DNA of 64,000 nucleotides from Colwellia sp. 39_35_sub15_T18 (GCA_002162675.1 MAAE01000032.1:1-64000), one strand, 5' to 3'; counted from the stretch's first letter, positions 25,362 to 36,307 are shown. A program made the numbers and translations. The notes: generated from the sequence alone by a model not told the origin.

Positions 25362-28300
25362 CTACACTGGTTTAGTCGGTTCAGCAGAGCTTCTACTTAT
25401 TACGTCAGCTGTGACAGCTGTTCGCCCTGAAGCTTGATGCACAAAACGATCTTCACTAGGCATTGAGCTAGTAGGGATTTCGTTCATTGTGGTTATCGTT
25501 TCAGTTTTAGTCATTGGCGACGTTGCACGGCCAGATAAACGGTTGGCTTTTTTAACTTGTCTAGCTAACTTCTTATCTTTGGGTGCGGATTTAGGCGCTG
25601 GTTTTTTAGCCGACGGTTTTTTTACTTTCTTCACCGGAGCTTCTTCTACAACGGCTACTTCTTCATTAACCGATTCAGCGACTACAGGTGCTTGAACTTC
25701 TTCACTGGCAGGGATTGCTTCACTAGGTGCTTGCACTTGTTCTGGTTCTGGTTCAGTTGTCGCGGCTGCAGCTTCAACAGCTTCAGAGCTTTCACTTGTT
25801 GTGTCTGACACTAATTCAACCGATGCTTCTACTTGCTCATCAGAGTTCGTATCTGTATCCGTCTCAGAAATGGCATCAACACTCGTCTCAGAAGGTGTTT
25901 CAACGCTAGCCGCTACTTTTGCTACAACTTCTTCAGACACAGCTGATGTTTCAGTTACCGTCGCTATTACTGGCGATGGCTGTTGTGGGGCATTGTTTTT
26001 CGCATTTTCAGCTTCAACATCAACCAAAGGCAAGTCTTGTTGAATCTCTTTAACAGTATTAGCTGCAACAACGTTAGTTTGATTGCTCTCTACCGTGCTT
26101 GCTTGTACTTGAGTTTCCACTTCAGGGTAACGCGCTTCAATAGCATCATTGGCTGTTTCAGCGACTTGCTCACCTGTTTGCTCTATGGTCTTTTCACGAC
26201 GTTTTCGTTGGCCGTTAGAGCGCAAATGTCTAGACGAACGACGGTTTTTCGGACGTTCTTCACGTTTTTCTGACTCAGTGCTAACTGTAGCGTCTTGAAC
26301 TGTGGTGTCAGTGTTCGCTTGTTCTGTTGTCACTTTTTCAGCAACACTTTTTACTACTTCAACACTTTGTTCTACGTTAACATCAGCAACGTCTTTTACT
26401 TTATCAATGCGTACTTTTTTACGGTTAGTTCTGCGTTGACGACGCTCTGTGGCAACTTCTTCTTTTACCTGTTTGTTTTTATCTTGCTCAGGCTTACGAG
26501 TTGGTTTTTTCGCATTGCTGTTTTGTTTCTTAGTATTATCGCGTTCATCTCTGTTGGCACTGCTGTTATTGGCATTCCTACCTTTACCAGCAGGCTTAGC
26601 ATTGCGATTGTCTGAACGATTACTTGATTGATTATCTGAACGATTGCCTGAGCGTTCATCAGAACTTTCATCAGAGCGTTTGCCACCACGGTTATTACGT
26701 GAATTGTTACGACGTTGACCTTGACGACCACGTTGCTGGCCACGGTTATCTTGCTGTTTAGGCTTGCTAGGTACAGGCGGTTTTTCTTCTTCAACAACTT
26801 CTTCTGTAGTAAATAAAGCTTTCAACCAAGCAAAGAAACCGGTTGGTTTTTGAGCTATTTCGACAGGTTTGCTGGCTGTTTCAGCTACAGGAGTAGGAGC
26901 AACATTAGGTGCCAACATTCCTTGTCCCATGGATTGAATGAGAGGCTCATCACGTTTTACTGTTTCTTTTTCAAATTTAGGCATTTTAGCTTCTTCAAGC
27001 TCTGCTTCTTTAATTGAAATATCGTAACTTGCGCTGGTAACAGTTTCATCATTTTTAACTCGCAGTACCTCGTACTGAGGGGTATCCATGTGTGGATTAG
27101 GGATGATTAAAACACGTACGCCGTGATGTTTTTCAATATGCATTACCGAACGACGTTTCTCATTCAATAAATACGTTGCTACAGGAACAGGTACTTGTGC
27201 TTGAACATGCAGAGTATTTTCTTTAATGGCTTCTTCTTCCATTAAACGCAGTATTGATAAAGCGAGAGATTCAACGCCGCGTACTTGACCTGTGCCACTA
27301 CAACGAGGACAAACACCTTGGCTCGTTTCGCCAATTGAAGGACGTAAACGCTGACGAGACATTTCTAGTAAGCCAAAGCGAGAAATTCGTCCTAATTGAA
27401 TGCGTGCTCTGTCTTGACGAACGGAATCACGCATGCGGTTTTCAACTTCACGTTGGTGGCGAACTGGCGTCATGTCGATAAAATCAATAACAACCAAGCC
27501 ACCTAAATCACGTAAACGTAATTGACGAGCAATTTCTTCTGCGGCTTCTAAGTTGGTATTAAAAGCGGTTTCTTCAATATCACTACCTTTAGTCGCACGG
27601 GCCGAGTTGATATCGATAGAAGTCATGGCCTCTGTCGGATCAATAACAATTGAACCACCAGAAGGGAGGCGAACTTCACGTTGGAAAGCTGTTTCTATTT
27701 GCGTCTCTATTTGATAGTGGGTAAATAAAGGTACATCACTATTATAAAGTTTGATTTTGTTTAAAAAATCAGGGCGAACTATTTCAATGTGCTTTTTAAC
27801 GCTTTCAAATGTTTTTGGGCGATCAATAAGTACTTCGCCAATATCACGGCGTAAATAGTCGCGAATGGCACGTAAAATCAGGTTGGTTTCTTGATGAATT
27901 AAAAATGGCGCAGAGCGACTTTCTGAGGCGTCACTAATCGCTTGCCAATGGTGTAATAATACACTTAAATCCCATTCTAACTCTTCATACGCTTTACCAA
28001 CACCAGCAGTACGAACAATTAAGCCCATGCCTTTGGGTAGGTCTAGTTTGCTTAATGATGCTTTTAAATCAGTACGTTCATCACCTTCAATACGACGAGA
28101 AATACCGCCAGCACGTGGGTTGTTTGGCATTAATACTAAATAGCTACCGGCAAGGCTGATAAAGGTAGTTAACGCCGCACCTTTTTGGCCACGCTCTTCT
28201 TTATCAATTTGTACGATAACTTCTTGGCCTTCGCGTAACACTTCTTTTATGTTTGGGCGGCCTTTAAAAGTATAGCCGCTAGGGAAGTATTCACGAGCGA

Positions 28301-28517
28301 TTTCTTTCATCGGTAGGAAGCCATGGCGGTCTGCGCCATAGTCAACAAAAGCAGCTTCTAGAGAGGGTTCAATACGAGTGATTTTTGCTTTATAAATATT
28401 TGATTTTTTTTGTTCGTGGCCAGGACTTTCGATATCTAAATCATAAAGTTTTTGTCCATCTACCAGTGCTACGCGCAATTCTTCTGATTGGGTAGCGTTT
28501 ATTAACATACGTTTCAT
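25362..28517 (-). CDS. rne: Ribonuclease E
   Basis: The 1051-residue endonuclease has an N-terminal S1 RNA-binding domain (about 36-118), DNase I-like catalytic residues in '[19 protein letters not shown]' and '[17 protein letters not shown]', and the zinc-link 'CPRCSGTGQ' (about 404), all as in E. coli RNase E (1061 aa). The C-terminal half is low-complexity: an Arg/Asn/Gly/Asp-rich stretch (about 590-720) that should bind RNA, then a long Glu/Val/Ala region, and a conserved-looking end '[16 protein letters not shown]'. This is where the degradosome (PNPase, helicase, enolase) assembles. It processes rRNA, tRNA and mRNA at the inner membrane. Confidence 0.95.
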   Translation of the reverse strand: MKRMLINATQSEELRVALVDGQKLYDLDIESPGHEQKKSNIYKAKITRIEPSLEAAFVDYGADRHGFLPMKEIAREYFPSGYTFKGRPNIKEVLREGQEVIVQIDKEERGQKGAALTTFISLAGSYLVLMPNNPRAGGISRRIEGDERTDLKASLSKLDLPKGMGLIVRTAGVGKAYEELEWDLSVLLHHWQAISDASESRSAPFLIHQETNLILRAIRDYLRRDIGEVLIDRPKTFESVKKHIEIVRPDFLNKIKLYNSDVPLFTHYQIETQIETAFQREVRLPSGGSIVIDPTEAMTSIDINSARATKGSDIEETAFNTNLEAAEEIARQLRLRDLGGLVVIDFIDMTPVRHQREVENRMRDSVRQDRARIQLGRISRFGLLEMSRQRLRPSIGETSQGVCPRCSGTGQVRGVESLALSILRLMEEEAIKENTLHVQAQVPVPVATYLLNEKRRSVMHIEKHHGVRVLIIPNPHMDTPQYEVLRVKNDETVTSASYDISIKEAELEEAKMPKFEKETVKRDEPLIQSMGQGMLAPNVAPTPVAETASKPVEIAQKPTGFFAWLKALFTTEEVVEEEKPPVPSKPKQQDNRGQQRGRQGQRRNNSRNNRGGKRSDESSDERSGNRSDNQSSNRSDNRNAKPAGKGRNANNSSANRDERDNTKKQNSNAKKPTRKPEQDKNKQVKEEVATERRQRRTNRKKVRIDKVKDVADVNVEQSVEVVKSVAEKVTTEQANTDTTVQDATVSTESEKREERPKNRRSSRHLRSNGQRKRREKTIEQTGEQVAETANDAIEARYPEVETQVQASTVESNQTNVVAANTVKEIQQDLPLVDVEAENAKNNAPQQPSPVIATVTETSAVSEEVVAKVAASVETPSETSVDAISETDTDTNSDEQVEASVELVSDTTSESSEAVEAAAATTEPEPEQVQAPSEAIPASEEVQAPVVAESVNEEVAVVEEAPVKKVKKPSAKKPAPKSAPKDKKLARQVKKANRLSGRATSPMTKTETITTMNEIPTSSMPSEDRFVHQASGRTAVTADVISRSSAEPTKPV

Positions 28518-29323
28518 AGTTTATGTGACTCATTTTTAGTCACAACACACTATTTGCTTTACACACAAAGCAATCTGTTTTTTTGATAACAGCAATTTGT
28601 CATCCTCACGGATGTCATTGATTAACCTGTCATTTTACCAGGTTAAGCTGTTTTAAATTCTGATTGTTAATTTAATAATATGCTCATTTTGTTCTTAAAC
28701 TTAATGAGCAGTGTTAATTCATTTCTTTATGTGCCCAGCTTGCGTGCTGCGCTTTTTGGTAAAACTAACTTTTAGTCAATTAAACTTAGCTGACGATATT
28801 TTTTACGTCTTACTGTTATGCTAAGCTAAATGGTTATTTGACCGTCGTAGGAAAGTCAAATGAGTTTTACCAAATTATTTAATAAAATTGCTTTATGGAG
28901 TAGGACTAATATCACGATGGCGATAAAACTGTTTATGCTATTTTTAACAAGTTACATGCGTTAAATGTTGCAATAGGCCGTACCTTCAATGTGTCATTAT
29001 ATTAGACTAATATATAGACTTGGTTTTTGTCATAACTCAAATCAAATTAGTTAATGCACACTAATGTGGCCGCAGTTTGCCTCTTACGTCTCTCTGTAAA
29101 GCTTCATTGTCTTAAGCGCTTGGCTAACATTTGACTAATACTTGGCTAATACTCGGTTAAGTATTAGACTCGCTTAGCTAGTTAAAATTCAAGCACTAAC
29201 AGGTTATTATCCCACTATATGAATATATAAGCTAATAAAAAACGCCTTAAATGATGAAAAGCGCTAAAAAAAATATGTTAAACTGCCCGCCATCGAAGTA
29301 TTGAACCTACAAGCACATTAGCA
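28518..29323. promoter_or_regulatory. rne leader and rne/rluC divergent control region
   Basis: The 806 bases between divergent rne and rluC contain no credible gene. Near rne, TTAACCTG (28622-28629) and CAGGTTAA (28639-28646) form a perfect 8-bp hairpin in the rne leader, and a second GTCATCC...GGATG(T)CAT pair lies beside it. RNase E of enterobacteria controls itself through hairpins in a long leader, and this layout is consistent with that. At 29119-29170 there is a degenerate GGCTAA.A.T..GACTAATACT repeat upstream of rluC. Confidence 0.5.
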
Positions 29324-30319
29324 ATGCCACAAAATACACAGTCACAAAAGCCAAATCAAGCACCTAATCAAGATGGCGATAGACCTAAAGTTCGTTTTAT
29401 TACCATTGATGCCGAAGATGCCGGTCAGCGCATTGATAATTTTTTGCTAAGAACCTTAAAAGGTGTCCCTAAAAGTCACTTATATCGTTTAATGCGTAAA
29501 GGTGAAATACGAGTTAATAAAAAGCGCATTAAACCGGTTTATAAATTAGCCGTTGACGATATATTGCGTATTGCGCCCATTCGTGTTTCGGAAAAAACCG
29601 ATAATGTTTCTACCGGTTTAAATATCGTCGCCAACCTTGAAAAACAAATATTATTTGAAGATGACCGATTAATTGTTATTAATAAACCTTCTGGTATGGC
29701 GGTGCATGGCGGTAGCGGTCTAAGCTTTGGTCTCATTGAAGCGCTTAGAGCCTTACGCCCTGATGCTCGCATGTTAGAGCTAGTGCATAGGTTAGATAGA
29801 GATACTTCAGGTTGCTTGGTCGTTGCTAAAAAACGCTCAGCGCTGCGACATTTACATGAACAATTACGCAACAAAAAAGTACAAAAGTTTTATCATGCTT
29901 TAGTGAAAGGCCATTGGCCTACTAAGCTAACCCGTGTCACAGAAGGATTAAGAAAGAATGACCTTAAATCCGGTGAGCGTGTGGTGATTGTTGATAATAT
30001 TAACGGCAAAGAATCAGAAACTCGTTTTAGAGTATTAGAACGATACCGTGGTGCGACTTTAGTACGTGCGTTTCCTGTCACCGGCAGAACCCATCAAATT
30101 CGTGTCCACTGTCAGGTCAGCGGCCACTCTATTGCCATGGACGCTAAATATGGTCATGAAGATTTTGATGCTGACATGAAGGGCAGAGGGTTAAAACGTT
30201 TATTTTTACACGCCGCTAGTATTGAGTTTACGCACCCTTTAACAGAAGAGCGTTTAAAGATTGAAGCACCACTTGAACCGAGTTTAGAGAGACTTTTAAC
30301 TAAATTAGTGAAGGAATAG
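29324..30319 (+). CDS. rluC: 23S rRNA pseudouridine synthase RluC
   Basis: The 331-residue enzyme has an N-terminal S4 RNA-binding domain (about 22-80: 'QRIDNFLLRTLKGVPKSHLY', 'LMRKGEIRVNKKRIKP') and a RluA-family catalytic domain with 'HRLDRDTSGCLVVAKKRSAL' (catalytic Asp) and 'GRTHQIRVH'. RluC makes pseudouridines 955, 2504 and 2580 in 23S rRNA. The divergent position next to rne is the same as in E. coli. The HAD phosphatase follows after ten bases. Confidence 0.93.
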   Translation: MPQNTQSQKPNQAPNQDGDRPKVRFITIDAEDAGQRIDNFLLRTLKGVPKSHLYRLMRKGEIRVNKKRIKPVYKLAVDDILRIAPIRVSEKTDNVSTGLNIVANLEKQILFEDDRLIVINKPSGMAVHGGSGLSFGLIEALRALRPDARMLELVHRLDRDTSGCLVVAKKRSALRHLHEQLRNKKVQKFYHALVKGHWPTKLTRVTEGLRKNDLKSGERVVIVDNINGKESETRFRVLERYRGATLVRAFPVTGRTHQIRVHCQVSGHSIAMDAKYGHEDFDADMKGRGLKRLFLHAASIEFTHPLTEERLKIEAPLEPSLERLLTKLVKE

Positions 30320-30329
30320 AAGATAAAAC

Positions 30330-30977
30330 ATGCAAGATTATAAATTAGTTATTTTCGACTGGGATGGCACGTTAATGGACTCTGTTGATCGCATTGTATC
30401 CTCTATGCAATCAGCAGCTAAAACGGTTGGTTTATCAATACCGTCAAATGATGAAGTAAAGCAAATTATCGGCTTAAGTTTAACTGTCGCTCTGCAAGCG
30501 TTGTTTGTTGGTATCACCGATGAGCAAGTTGATGCCATGTTAGGGCAATATAAATATGAATATATAGAAGGCGATGCTACGCCAACGCCTTTATTTGATA
30601 ATGCGGTGAATTTACTTACCGAGCTAAAACAAAAAAATAAATTGTTGGCTGTGGCAACAGGCAAGGGCAGAGAAGGGTTGAACCGAGTATTAAAGGTGAG
30701 TAATACGAACGATTTTTTTCATACTACGCGCTGTGCCGGAGAAATGCCGTCAAAACCTGATCCAACAATGCTAAACAGTATCTTAGCCGAGTTAGCTATT
30801 GCTCCACACGAGGCAGTGATGATTGGTGATACTAGCCACGATTTAAAAATGGCGCAAGCGGCAGGTGTTGACAGTATTGGTGTTACTTTTGGTGTGCATG
30901 ACAGTGATACCTTAGATAAATATCAACCTAAAAAAATTGTTAACTCCTTAGCTGAATTACAAGCATTGTTAGTTTAA
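30330..30977 (+). CDS. HAD-IA family phosphatase
   Basis: The 215-residue haloacid dehalogenase-like hydrolase has motif I 'IFDWDGTLMDSVDR' (nucleophile Asp), motif II in 'LLAVATGKGREGL', and motifs III/IV 'KPDPTMLNSIL' and 'MIGDTSHDLKMAQAAG', with an alpha-helical cap typical of the phosphoglycolate phosphatase (Gph) group. It probably acts on a small phosphorylated metabolite; the substrate is not readable. It lies ten bases after rluC, in the same operon, as in many gammaproteobacteria. Confidence 0.88.
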   Translation: MQDYKLVIFDWDGTLMDSVDRIVSSMQSAAKTVGLSIPSNDEVKQIIGLSLTVALQALFVGITDEQVDAMLGQYKYEYIEGDATPTPLFDNAVNLLTELKQKNKLLAVATGKGREGLNRVLKVSNTNDFFHTTRCAGEMPSKPDPTMLNSILAELAIAPHEAVMIGDTSHDLKMAQAAGVDSIGVTFGVHDSDTLDKYQPKKIVNSLAELQALLV

Positions 30978-30989
30978 CTCATTTGTAAC

Positions 30990-31064
30990 TTCACCACCGA
31001 GCCGCGATGCTTCACAGAGGGCTCTTCGAGCCTACACGGAGACTTTGTTAGTCTCTGTGGTAAA
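30990..31064 (-). repeat. Short inverted-repeat element, family 2, copy C
   Basis: This is the shortest copy (75 bp), in reverse orientation to A and B: TTCACCACCGAG at the left, CTCTGTGGTAAA at the right, with GAGGGCTCTTCGAGCC inside. The segment that in copies B and D separates the two ends is missing. It lies 53 bases before the chosen apbE start. Confidence 0.85.
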
Positions 31065-31117
31065 TATTTCTAAGCTGAATGAATATACTGATTTTTATTT
31101 TGAAAGGCGCAAATAGT

Positions 31118-32137
31118 ATGAGTAAAGTGATTAAATTAAAGCTTACATTTTTACTTTTTTGTATGCCATTTTTTGCCAATGCTCAATGGGTTAAACATAG
31201 CTTTAAAGTGATGGGCACTCTGTCTCAAGTTGAATTTTGGCTGGATGAGTCAACGAATGTTTTTGATGATCCAAGTAATGAATTAGATATAAGCCATAGT
31301 AAAAAAGCTCAAAGGTTGATTGCAGCCGTTGAACAAGAAATGTTTCGTATTGATCGGCAAATGAGCCCTTATAAAAAGCAAAGTGAGCTTAGTTTAATTA
31401 ACCGTGAAGCGGCCAATAAAGCAGTGATAATATCAGCTGAGCTGTTTGATTTGCTGAAAACGGCGCAACATATTTCAGCAATGAGCGACGGTGCTTTTGA
31501 TATTACCTATGCTTCAATTGGCTATCAATACAATTACCGAGAAAAAACACGCCCAAGTCAATCGTCAATAATAAAAGCCTTGCCAGCAATTAATTACACC
31601 GCTATTACCTTGAACAAAGAGCAATCAACGGTACATTTTACTCATCAAGGTATAAAAATTGACTTAGGCGGCATTGCCAAAGGGTATGCGGTTAAACGCT
31701 GCTTAAGTTTACTTAAAAACGCAGGGATTAAACATGCTTTAGTGAGTGCTGGTGGTGATACCGGTTTGTTGGGCGATAGGCATGGCCGACCATGGCTAGT
31801 GGGTATAAAGCACCCCAGGGCTGAGCATAAAACGGCGGTTAATATTCCGCTTGAGAATGAAGCTATTTCTACGTCAGGTGACTACGAACGCTATTTTATT
31901 GAAGATGGCATACGCTATCATCACATTATTAATCCTAAAACAGGAGACTCAGCCCGAAAAGTAGTGAGTGTTTCTGTTATTGGTCAAGATCCAACTTATG
32001 TTGATGCACTATCAACAACCGTGTTTGTTAAAGGTCTAGTAGAAGGTATGGCGCTGATTAATAAATTGCCTGACTTTGAAGCCATTATTATTGATAACCA
32101 GCGACGCTTACATTATTCCAGGGGCTTACAACAGTAA
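31118..32137 (+). CDS. apbE: ApbE, FAD:protein FMN transferase
   Basis: The 339-residue exported protein covalently attaches FMN to threonine or serine in target proteins outside the cytoplasm. Residues 1-22 are a signal peptide ending 'FFANA'. 'IDLGGIAKGYAVKRCLSLLK', 'HALVSAGGDTGLLG', 'AISTSGDYERYF' and 'YHHIINPKTGDSA' are ApbE signatures, with 'YVDALSTTVFV' near the end. There is no lipobox cysteine at the cleavage site, so it should be soluble in the periplasm. AAAGG stands before the ATG at 31118; a longer frame starts 13 codons earlier. No FMN-binding-domain target gene is recognisable nearby. The redox cluster beginning at 32.2 kb is the likely context. Confidence 0.9.
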   Translation: MSKVIKLKLTFLLFCMPFFANAQWVKHSFKVMGTLSQVEFWLDESTNVFDDPSNELDISHSKKAQRLIAAVEQEMFRIDRQMSPYKKQSELSLINREAANKAVIISAELFDLLKTAQHISAMSDGAFDITYASIGYQYNYREKTRPSQSSIIKALPAINYTAITLNKEQSTVHFTHQGIKIDLGGIAKGYAVKRCLSLLKNAGIKHALVSAGGDTGLLGDRHGRPWLVGIKHPRAEHKTAVNIPLENEAISTSGDYERYFIEDGIRYHHIINPKTGDSARKVVSVSVIGQDPTYVDALSTTVFVKGLVEGMALINKLPDFEAIIIDNQRRLHYSRGLQQ

Positions 32138-32179
32138 ACCCGATAAAGTAGCTATAACTATCTGCAAATAACTTACAAC

Positions 32180-33775
32180 TTAAGTGTTTATGATGGGCTG
32201 AAAGGCCGTTAATGAATCAAGCATAGTACTATTACCAAGTCCTTGGCCGGGTACCAACGCAGAGAAATTGTTCTGCTCACCGTGCAGTGCCATATAGTTT
32301 AACAACACGGTTTCAACTAATAAATTAACATTGTTGGCTGATGGCGCAGAGGCTGTTTCAACCGAGGCGTCGGTTCGCATGTAACCAATTTGTTGATGCA
32401 TAGCATTTTGCTCAGCTGTCGCCCCCATTAACTGTGGTTTACCTGTGGGATTATAAACAAGAAAAAATGCCGCCCCCGTAGATGAATTATCACCCGTCCA
32501 TTCACCTTTACCTCGACCATTTACCGAGTCATCGATACGGCCATTACTGGCGACAGAGCCATCACTAAAGACATACATCATCAGAGGTTTATTACGCCTA
32601 GCGGCATATTCTAAACAAGCCCCCATACAACGGCCAGCGCGTAAATCCCTTAATTCCCCGGTCGCTCTATCGCCAGTGTGATAATCAAAACCGCCCATGG
32701 TTACGGTGCCAGCGCCTGAAAAACCATTAACGACCAACTTCATAATAGAGGCTGTTTTTTGAAACTCTTGCTCGCTGTCAAACTCGGCTAAACTGAAAAT
32801 ACCACTGGGACCAACAATATCTACATCAAGTAAGGGATCTAACGTGGCAGGATTACCAAAACGATCCGCTAAATCGGCACTTTTTACATAGCCACAATTC
32901 ATCATATCTTTAATGACATCATCACGGGTGACTTGGCTATTTACTTGCGACATTTTTTGCGCACTAATACGCTGAATACTCTCCATGACGGCGACAGCAT
33001 CACTTTGTGAGAGTAATTCAAATAAATCACCGACATCAACTAAACCCGTGACATCAGTAGGGCGATCTATTTTTGTTGGCCGCTTACCCAAATCGATAAA
33101 ACGTGCTGGCGCCATAGAGTTGCCGCCCGAATCGGTATTTCTTGAACCAATCAAAGGCATTAAAGAACCATTAGCACCAGAGGCGGCAATAGCATACATA
33201 GGATTATGTGGATTATTACCCGTGTCATTGTCTGAGCGGCTAGGGATGACGGCACCATTAATATTCGCCGCGGTTTGTGGTGATACTTTTTCTAATATAC
33301 CGCGTAAAAATGCTGAGTCACTATGAAATGCTAAACCTAAATCGGTATTGATAAAATCAGACTGCTCGGCGTTTGGATTCGCTATGGCCGGTGACATATC
33401 GCCAGGTAAACCCAATTTGTTATAACCTGCGGTTGATAAGAAGTCTTGCTGTCCGCCTAAACCGCCGACCAACACATTAGAGCCGGCAATATTAGCGCCA
33501 CCAGCAAGGTCGAAACTAATAAAAGGGATTTTTCCAGCCCCTTGCACGCTAATGCCGCAACTGTCTCGTAAAGCTTCTAAATCACTAGAAAGCGCTGCTT
33601 GGGCATTATTAGAGTTTGCCAACAAACTTAATAACGATGCGCCAGCAACAACATGACCGCCGGTGCGTAAACCCGCGGAAATAAAGTCACGCCGTGTCAT
33701 CGGTTTTTTATGATCGCCATAAAGCAAGGGGCTATCGGGGTGGAAATGTTTCATTTTGTTGATAAATCTACTCAT
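32180..33775 (-). CDS. Tat-exported DUF1501-like protein
   Basis: The 531-residue protein has a twin-arginine signal (residues 26-60: 'MTRRDFISAGLRTGG' and a hydrophobic stretch ending 'NAQA'), so it folds before export. The mature part has the look of DUF1501 (alkaline-phosphatase/sulfatase-like fold): 'IPFISFDLAGGANIAGSNVLVG', 'VTMGGFDYHTG', 'MMYVFSDGSVASNG' and 'NVNLLVETVLLNYMALHGEQ'. In other bacteria DUF1501 genes accompany cytochrome-c-like DUF1585/1592 genes, as here. AAGGAAATAAAT precedes the ATG. It is last in a leftward three-gene unit. The cofactor and substrate are unknown. Confidence 0.8.
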   Translation of the reverse strand: MSRFINKMKHFHPDSPLLYGDHKKPMTRRDFISAGLRTGGHVVAGASLLSLLANSNNAQAALSSDLEALRDSCGISVQGAGKIPFISFDLAGGANIAGSNVLVGGLGGQQDFLSTAGYNKLGLPGDMSPAIANPNAEQSDFINTDLGLAFHSDSAFLRGILEKVSPQTAANINGAVIPSRSDNDTGNNPHNPMYAIAASGANGSLMPLIGSRNTDSGGNSMAPARFIDLGKRPTKIDRPTDVTGLVDVGDLFELLSQSDAVAVMESIQRISAQKMSQVNSQVTRDDVIKDMMNCGYVKSADLADRFGNPATLDPLLDVDIVGPSGIFSLAEFDSEQEFQKTASIMKLVVNGFSGAGTVTMGGFDYHTGDRATGELRDLRAGRCMGACLEYAARRNKPLMMYVFSDGSVASNGRIDDSVNGRGKGEWTGDNSSTGAAFFLVYNPTGKPQLMGATAEQNAMHQQIGYMRTDASVETASAPSANNVNLLVETVLLNYMALHGEQNNFSALVPGQGLGNSTMLDSLTAFQPIINT

Positions 33776-33835
33776 ATTTATTTCCTTACTTTTCTAACAA
33801 GCACCGGTCATTGCACAAGTCTTGCTGTATAAGCG

Positions 33836-36307
33836 TTACTGTATTAGCATCACTGCACTGGCAAGTACGGCTGCACAACTTGATTTGACGATAGTTTTTG
33901 TTCGTACCGCATCGCAATTGGTATCACAGACAGAAAGTTTAGTAATTAAGCTGTTTAACTCATTATAAACCAAGCTTTTATCTGGTTGTGTAGTAACATC
34001 TAATGGCATCAACTGTGCCAATAAAGGGGTTAAGAAATTCGTTCTGCCTGTGGTGTCTAAAGCATCAGCAGGTGTCTGGCTAAAATCAACATTAGGAAAC
34101 CAAGCGCTACGTATAACTGCGTCTTCAATGGCTAAATCACAATAAGCGATGGCGAGTTGGGTGATGCCCATTTGTTGTGCTGAAATAAAGGTTTCAATGT
34201 TTTCCAGTGTAGGCAATTGCTGCTTAACAAGCTGATAGGTATCAAATACCTTGCTGTTGTTTTGTTTTACCCCGGTTAACACGCTCATGCTGGCATTAAT
34301 TTCAGCGAAATTTCGAATGCCTATTTTTGCGCTATCTGTATTGGCAGCTACTTCTATTGGTGGCACGAATGTCGCAGGAATAACCACGTTACTATGTTGG
34401 CCAAGTTGCTCAAAGGTTAAGAAAAATTCATCACTGCTTGACCCTTTCTCTAAACCAATAATCGTGCCTAAAGGCGATATTGATACGGGTGCTGAAATAT
34501 CTTGCCCGCTAGCAATGGTTAAATCCATATTGGCATACGCTTGCCCTAAAGGACTTTCTTTACCGTTTAATCCGATACGCATTTTTTGTAAAATAAGGTC
34601 TTCAGTAAAGGTTTTGTTATCTAAATTAACAATGTTGGCGTTGCTAAATAAGTAGCTGTAATTATCGTACTGGCTAACTTCAAACAATATATAAGTGTTA
34701 CTTAACTCAACTAACTCACTAATAGAAAAAAGTAAAAAGAATTTCTCACCAACGCCGACATCATAATTCTGAGATATTTGTGCTGGCGCTAAGGCGCGGT
34801 TATAGATGGCAAGTAAGCGAATGTTTCCTTGCCAAATATGATTATTTGACGCTTCTCTACCCAATATTAAAGCAAAACTATCATCCCAGGAGGCAATAGG
34901 TGCAATATCTTCATCAGGGATATCTATAAGGTTACCGTTAACATATATTTTTCTGCCTTCACTTGCGGTAAAGGTTATGACGACATGCTGTAAGGTTGCT
35001 TGTAATACTTCGTCGTTGTCGGGAGTACTTAATGCCGGCTCGCCATTACTTGAACTATTTTCACTGCGTAGCATAAAATCGTAGTTATATTGACTTTGCC
35101 CTAAGGTAAAGTTGCGATCATTGTCACCAGCAGAATAGCTAATAATTCTTGCGGGCCCTTCTTGCACAACATTAGTTGGGGTAAGCCATGCTTCCACTGA
35201 AAACTCACCGGTAGAAGTTATTAAGTTATGTAACTTTTTACTGTTCGCTGTGCTTGCTTGGGCTTTGCCATTATTGAATGACAAGCCCCAACTCCCTAAC
35301 CATTCTATATCGCCTGTTAAGGTTAAATTAGCGGCAGGAGAAATACCTGAAGTGTCATAGGCGGTATTACCTTCGCCTGTTTTAAATTGGTAAAGCGCAA
35401 TAATATCTGCTTCGAACCGACCGCCGCTGGAAGCGACTAAACCATCGGTCAGTAGTAAAGATTTTGATACCACCATGTCGGGAGCAATAACATCAAACAG
35501 TATTTCATCACTAAACGATTGAATGGCGGTTTGCATTACATTGCTATTTGCTTGGCAATCGCTCCAACAATTATGAAACTCATTACCTAAACGAAGCACT
35601 AATCTAGATTTTGCGGGGTCTTCTAGATTAATCACTCCTTGCGCGGCTTGATAAGCTTTACTCACGTCTTCATCAGCAAAAAAAGGCGATTGTGCTGTTG
35701 TTGCGGACTCACTATGGCAGGCTGAGCAATATTGGCTTACTAGTGGATGAATATTACTAGTAAATAATGCGCTATCAGCAGGGAAGTTTTTACTACTGCC
35801 AGGTTCGCGAATAACAGGCGGTGTTAATTCAATAGTATTGGCGATACTAACTCTGTCATCGGCCCATAACTTTATCCATTGTTGCATAGTTTCGCCGCAG
35901 GCTTGATCGCTATTTAGCCAGCAATTATGACCACTGCTTACTTTTTCAACCAAGCGAGAGTTTTGAGGTGTGACTAAACTGACTAAAGGATTGGTGGCGG
36001 CATAAGCATCGTTGACATCATGTCTACTGGCAAAGTAGGGCGCTTGCTCTCCTTCAACATGACAAGCACCGCATTTGTCAGTTGTTGATATATTATCCCA
36101 AAGTGCGGTTTTATATTTTTGAATATCGTCTGTGTTTGGCGCTGGACCTGTGTATTCTGAGTTGTTGTTTTCTGTTGGCGCAGGCGGTTGGCTTTCTACT
36201 TCAGAGTCGCCACAAGCCGTTAACATTAAGCTTGAAATAATTAATATAATAACAATGTGTATTTGTTTTGATAGTGAACATGTTAATAAAGAAAATAAAA
36301 ACATCAT
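33836..36307 (-). CDS. Lipoprotein with two cytochrome-c motifs and a LamG-like domain
   Basis: The 823-residue protein begins with a signal ending in the lipobox 'LMLTAC', giving an outer- or inner-membrane lipoprotein. Two related N-terminal segments each contain a CxxCH haem site ('CGACHVEG' near 79, 'CSACHSES' near 194) and a following 'NCW' motif, so a haem domain seems duplicated. A concanavalin A-like/LamG domain follows (about 300-510: 'FSVEAWLTPTNVV', 'HVVITFTASEGRKIYVNG', 'IWQGNIRLLAIYNRAL'), then an unassigned C-terminal region. The ATG at 36307 overlaps the upstream stop codon (TAATG), with GGGGGA before it, so it is coupled to the upstream cytochrome-like gene. Confidence 0.8.
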   Translation of the reverse strand: MMFLFSLLTCSLSKQIHIVIILIISSLMLTACGDSEVESQPPAPTENNNSEYTGPAPNTDDIQKYKTALWDNISTTDKCGACHVEGEQAPYFASRHDVNDAYAATNPLVSLVTPQNSRLVEKVSSGHNCWLNSDQACGETMQQWIKLWADDRVSIANTIELTPPVIREPGSSKNFPADSALFTSNIHPLVSQYCSACHSESATTAQSPFFADEDVSKAYQAAQGVINLEDPAKSRLVLRLGNEFHNCWSDCQANSNVMQTAIQSFSDEILFDVIAPDMVVSKSLLLTDGLVASSGGRFEADIIALYQFKTGEGNTAYDTSGISPAANLTLTGDIEWLGSWGLSFNNGKAQASTANSKKLHNLITSTGEFSVEAWLTPTNVVQEGPARIISYSAGDNDRNFTLGQSQYNYDFMLRSENSSSNGEPALSTPDNDEVLQATLQHVVITFTASEGRKIYVNGNLIDIPDEDIAPIASWDDSFALILGREASNNHIWQGNIRLLAIYNRALAPAQISQNYDVGVGEKFFLLFSISELVELSNTYILFEVSQYDNYSYLFSNANIVNLDNKTFTEDLILQKMRIGLNGKESPLGQAYANMDLTIASGQDISAPVSISPLGTIIGLEKGSSSDEFFLTFEQLGQHSNVVIPATFVPPIEVAANTDSAKIGIRNFAEINASMSVLTGVKQNNSKVFDTYQLVKQQLPTLENIETFISAQQMGITQLAIAYCDLAIEDAVIRSAWFPNVDFSQTPADALDTTGRTNFLTPLLAQLMPLDVTTQPDKSLVYNELNSLITKLSVCDTNCDAVRTKTIVKSSCAAVLASAVMLIQ

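Noticed and set aside
25489-26797. Several plus- and minus-strand open frames inside rne
   Set aside because: They are antisense or out-of-frame readings of the low-complexity Glu/Val/Ala and Arg-rich C-terminal region of RNase E, where biased codons remove stops.
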